A stretch of DNA of 64,000 nucleotides. It comes from Planococcus sp. PAMC 21323. Its GTDB lineage: Bacteria; Bacillota; Bacilli; Bacillales_A; Planococcaceae. Of the stretch, positions 63,964 to 64,000 are shown one piece after another (positions within the stretch are counted from its first letter, which is position 1; each line of letters begins with the position of its first letter). The DNA lies in the NCBI RefSeq assembly GCF_000785555.1, contig NZ_CP009129.1, positions 186,001 through 250,000 on the forward strand, in the 5' to 3' direction. The notes beneath the pieces were generated by a model. That model made no database searches and was not told the origin of the DNA. It saw only the letters and a program-made list of their open reading frames with translations. A program made the position numbers and the translations under genes.

Positions 63964-64000
63964 AAGATCAAGTGTGTTTACACTAGACCTTTACATTTTT

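Overview
The window reads as chromosomal DNA of a low-GC Firmicute, most likely a Planococcaceae member close to Planococcus/Planomicrobium. This is my inference from gene content and protein style, not a computed placement. Supporting signs are strong AGGAGG-type ribosome binding sites with many GTG/TTG starts, intrinsic terminators after almost every unit, Bacillus-type families (IspA, LytE-like LysM-P60, YvbH, YhfI, YkvI, DUF3219, YflT), PerR-, WalR- and SigB-like sites, and a guanine riboswitch in front of xpt-pbuX. There are no tRNA or rRNA genes, phage genes, transposases or CRISPR arrays. Gene density is about 90 percent.

Layout. 1-3900: end of a TRAP transporter gene and a hexuronate operon (zinc alcohol dehydrogenase, eda, uxuA, uxuB-type SDR). 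3960-6390 (minus): compact ribA-ribD-HAD phosphatase operon. 6470-8670: ferritin followed by a FetAB-type iron exporter, with two PerR/Fur-like boxes. 8700-13910: saccharopine-dehydrogenase-like protein, intracellular protease IspA, orphan peptide-binding lipoprotein and M42 aminopeptidase. 14088-17210: wall-anchored tandem-repeat histidine protein, membrane-anchored CopC and an MscS channel. 17260-25800: DUF948 stress protein, type II pantothenate kinase, FAD oxidase plus half-size MFS, nitroreductase, HemY/CgoX, catalase and a LysM-P60 wall hydrolase with a WalR-type box. 26186-33690: acyl-CoA ligase and thioesterase, a 23-residue-repeat protein, formate-THF ligase, DUF4139 protein and YvbH. 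33830-36010: guanine riboswitch, xpt and pbuX. 36050-44680: esterase, an inactive M50-like membrane protein, MhqO-type dioxygenase, proline dehydrogenase, a multi-pass membrane protein, shikimate kinase, 6-phosphogluconolactonase, and SCO with a small partner. 44909-53587: glgBCDAP glycogen operon plus an SDR. 53674-64000: MBL-HhH lipoprotein with DUF3006, YkvI, YflT, YhfI, an NCS2 permease, PepF, a probable structured ncRNA and a hotdog thioesterase.

Themes. Several units concern iron and peroxide (ferritin, FetAB, KatA, HemY), with PerR-like boxes at ftnA and katA. Others concern copper (CopC, His-bundle surface protein, SCO), envelope stress and osmotic adaptation, peptide scavenging (lipoprotein, M42, PepF, IspA), purine salvage, and carbon storage.

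Most worth a second look: an unannotated, strongly self-complementary region of about 440 bases at 62735-63176 with its own promoter and terminator-like stem; an SDR whose catalytic Asn and Lys appear exchanged; a membrane protein resembling a dead site-2 protease; the His-bundle repeat protein beside CopC; a secreted ComEC-like/ComEA-like fusion; a truncated riboflavin pathway; and a protein built of 23-residue repeats.
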